A stretch of 64,000 nt of DNA from the NCBI RefSeq assembly GCF_008016455.1, contig NZ_SAXU01000001.1, forward strand, positions 1,054,001-1,118,000, read 5' to 3'. The stretch comes from Brachyspira aalborgi (lineage in GTDB: Bacteria > Spirochaetota > Brachyspiria > Brachyspirales > Brachyspiraceae). Under the pieces are notes generated by a model. That model made no database searches. It was not told the origin of the DNA and saw nothing but the letters and a program-made list of their open reading frames with translations. A program made the translations under genes and the position numbers. Below, one piece after another: positions 63,498-64,000 of the stretch; position 1 is the stretch's first letter; each line of letters opens with the position of its first letter.

Positions 63498-64000
63498 TTA
63501 TATATTTTCAGAATAGGATGTATATTTAGCGTTAAATTTATCCATATCTACTTCTTTACAAATCTTTCCCGTAACCGCCGCAGTTATCATGCCGTCATTA
63601 ACATTAAGCATAGTTCTTCCCATATCTATAATAGGCTCTATTCCCAAAAGAACGGCAACCAAACCTACGGGAAAATTCAAAGCGGAAAGCGTAATTAAAG
63701 CGGCGTTTGTAGCTCCTCCGCCGACTCCCGCTATTCCAAAACTTCCGATAGCTATTATTATTATAACCTTTATTAAAAAATAAGGCTCAAAAATATTTAT
63801 TCCCAAAGTAGGCGCTATCATAGCGACAACCATAGCGGGATAAATTCCCGCGCATCCGTTTTGTCCTATTGTAACCGCTAGCGAAGCCGATAAATTTGAT
63901 ACTCCTTCGGAAATTCCCATTCCATTTGTTAAAGTAGAAGTAGTTAAAGGCAAAGTTCCCGCACTCGTTCTTGAAGAAAAAGCAAAAGTAAGAACTGCAA
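63498..64000 (-). CDS. cystine/dicarboxylate:cation symporter (TcyP-like), 5' end outside window
   Basis: About 166 C-terminal residues are visible and the frame is open at base 64000. The family core is clear: TFAFSSRTSAGTLPLTTSTL, SASLAVTIGQNGCAGIYPAM, then IAIGSFGIAGVGGGATNAALI and PVGLVAVLLGIEPIIDMGRTMLNV. The IGQNGCAG run matches cystine carriers of the TcyP type within the DAACS family. It differs from the symporter at 35940. Confidence 0.9.
   Translation of the reverse strand, partial: AVLTFAFSSRTSAGTLPLTTSTLTNGMGISEGVSNLSASLAVTIGQNGCAGIYPAMVVAMIAPTLGINIFEPYFLIKVIIIIAIGSFGIAGVGGGATNAALITLSALNFPVGLVAVLLGIEPIIDMGRTMLNVNDGMITAAVTGKICKEVDMDKFNAKYTSYSENI

Overview
The window is AT-rich, gene-dense bacterial chromosome that most resembles a spirochaete of the genus Brachyspira. 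This rests on the protein sequences as I recognise them, not on a database search. Pointers are an Asn (residue 496) in the RpoB rifampicin cluster at the E. coli Ser531 position (a spirochaete trait), a bacterial XPB-type helicase, 23-residue 'LPKEIGNL' leucine-rich repeats of the kind common in Leptospira and Brachyspira, and very low GC throughout. There is no rRNA, transposase, integrase or CRISPR array. One tRNA is present.

Layout. 1-7.1 kb: a partial ATP-grasp gene, a CsaA-like tRNA-binding protein, a methyltransferase, an XPB-like helicase with a TPR membrane protein, then a GT10 (fucosyltransferase-like) glycosyltransferase with an in-frame run of eight G, and a DegT-type protein whose catalytic Lys reads as Arg. 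7.1-19.1 kb: two secreted proteins with duplicated upstream DNA, the remnant of a sugar ABC permease, CapA, VOC, an M20 amidohydrolase-dapA-dapB lysine/DAP operon, a Fur/PerR regulator, a GH57 branching enzyme, an MFS exporter and an ankyrin-repeat protein. 19.1-30.9 kb (minus strand): the classic rpmG-tRNA-Trp-secE-nusG-rplK-rplA-rplJ-rplL-rpoB-rpoC operon behind a near-consensus promoter. 31-38 kb: Ldh-family dehydrogenase, proB, mraY, tmk, ssb, a dicarboxylate-type symporter and a queuosine-precursor-type transporter. 38-42.4 kb: four tandem paralogous lipoproteins of unknown function. 42.8-47.1 kb: purE-C-F-M-N.

47.1-57.4 kb is the accessory centrepiece. It is a minus-strand island of leucine-rich-repeat (LRR) proteins interleaved with two paralogous PD-(D/E)XK nuclease-like proteins, a four-helix membrane protein with a PH/GRAM-like tail, a tandem zinc-finger protein and a small unknown protein. 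One LRR protein (53182 to 50522) carries a FliA/WhiG-type sigma-70 region 2 at its N-terminus. The two transcription units of the island, starting at 53182 and 57338, share an almost identical block: an extended -10 (TGTTATAAT) joined to a 27-bp palindrome. The island therefore looks like one co-regulated system. I propose it as the best candidate for an undescribed system, perhaps sensing and defence; its function is inference.

57.8-64 kb: a Fic protein, a Vat/CatB-like acetyltransferase bracketed by 41-bp direct repeats exactly 660 bp apart, a small DUF-like protein, a cytidine deaminase, htpG, a DUF1848 protein, a YjbQ-family protein and a partial cystine/dicarboxylate-type symporter running off the end.
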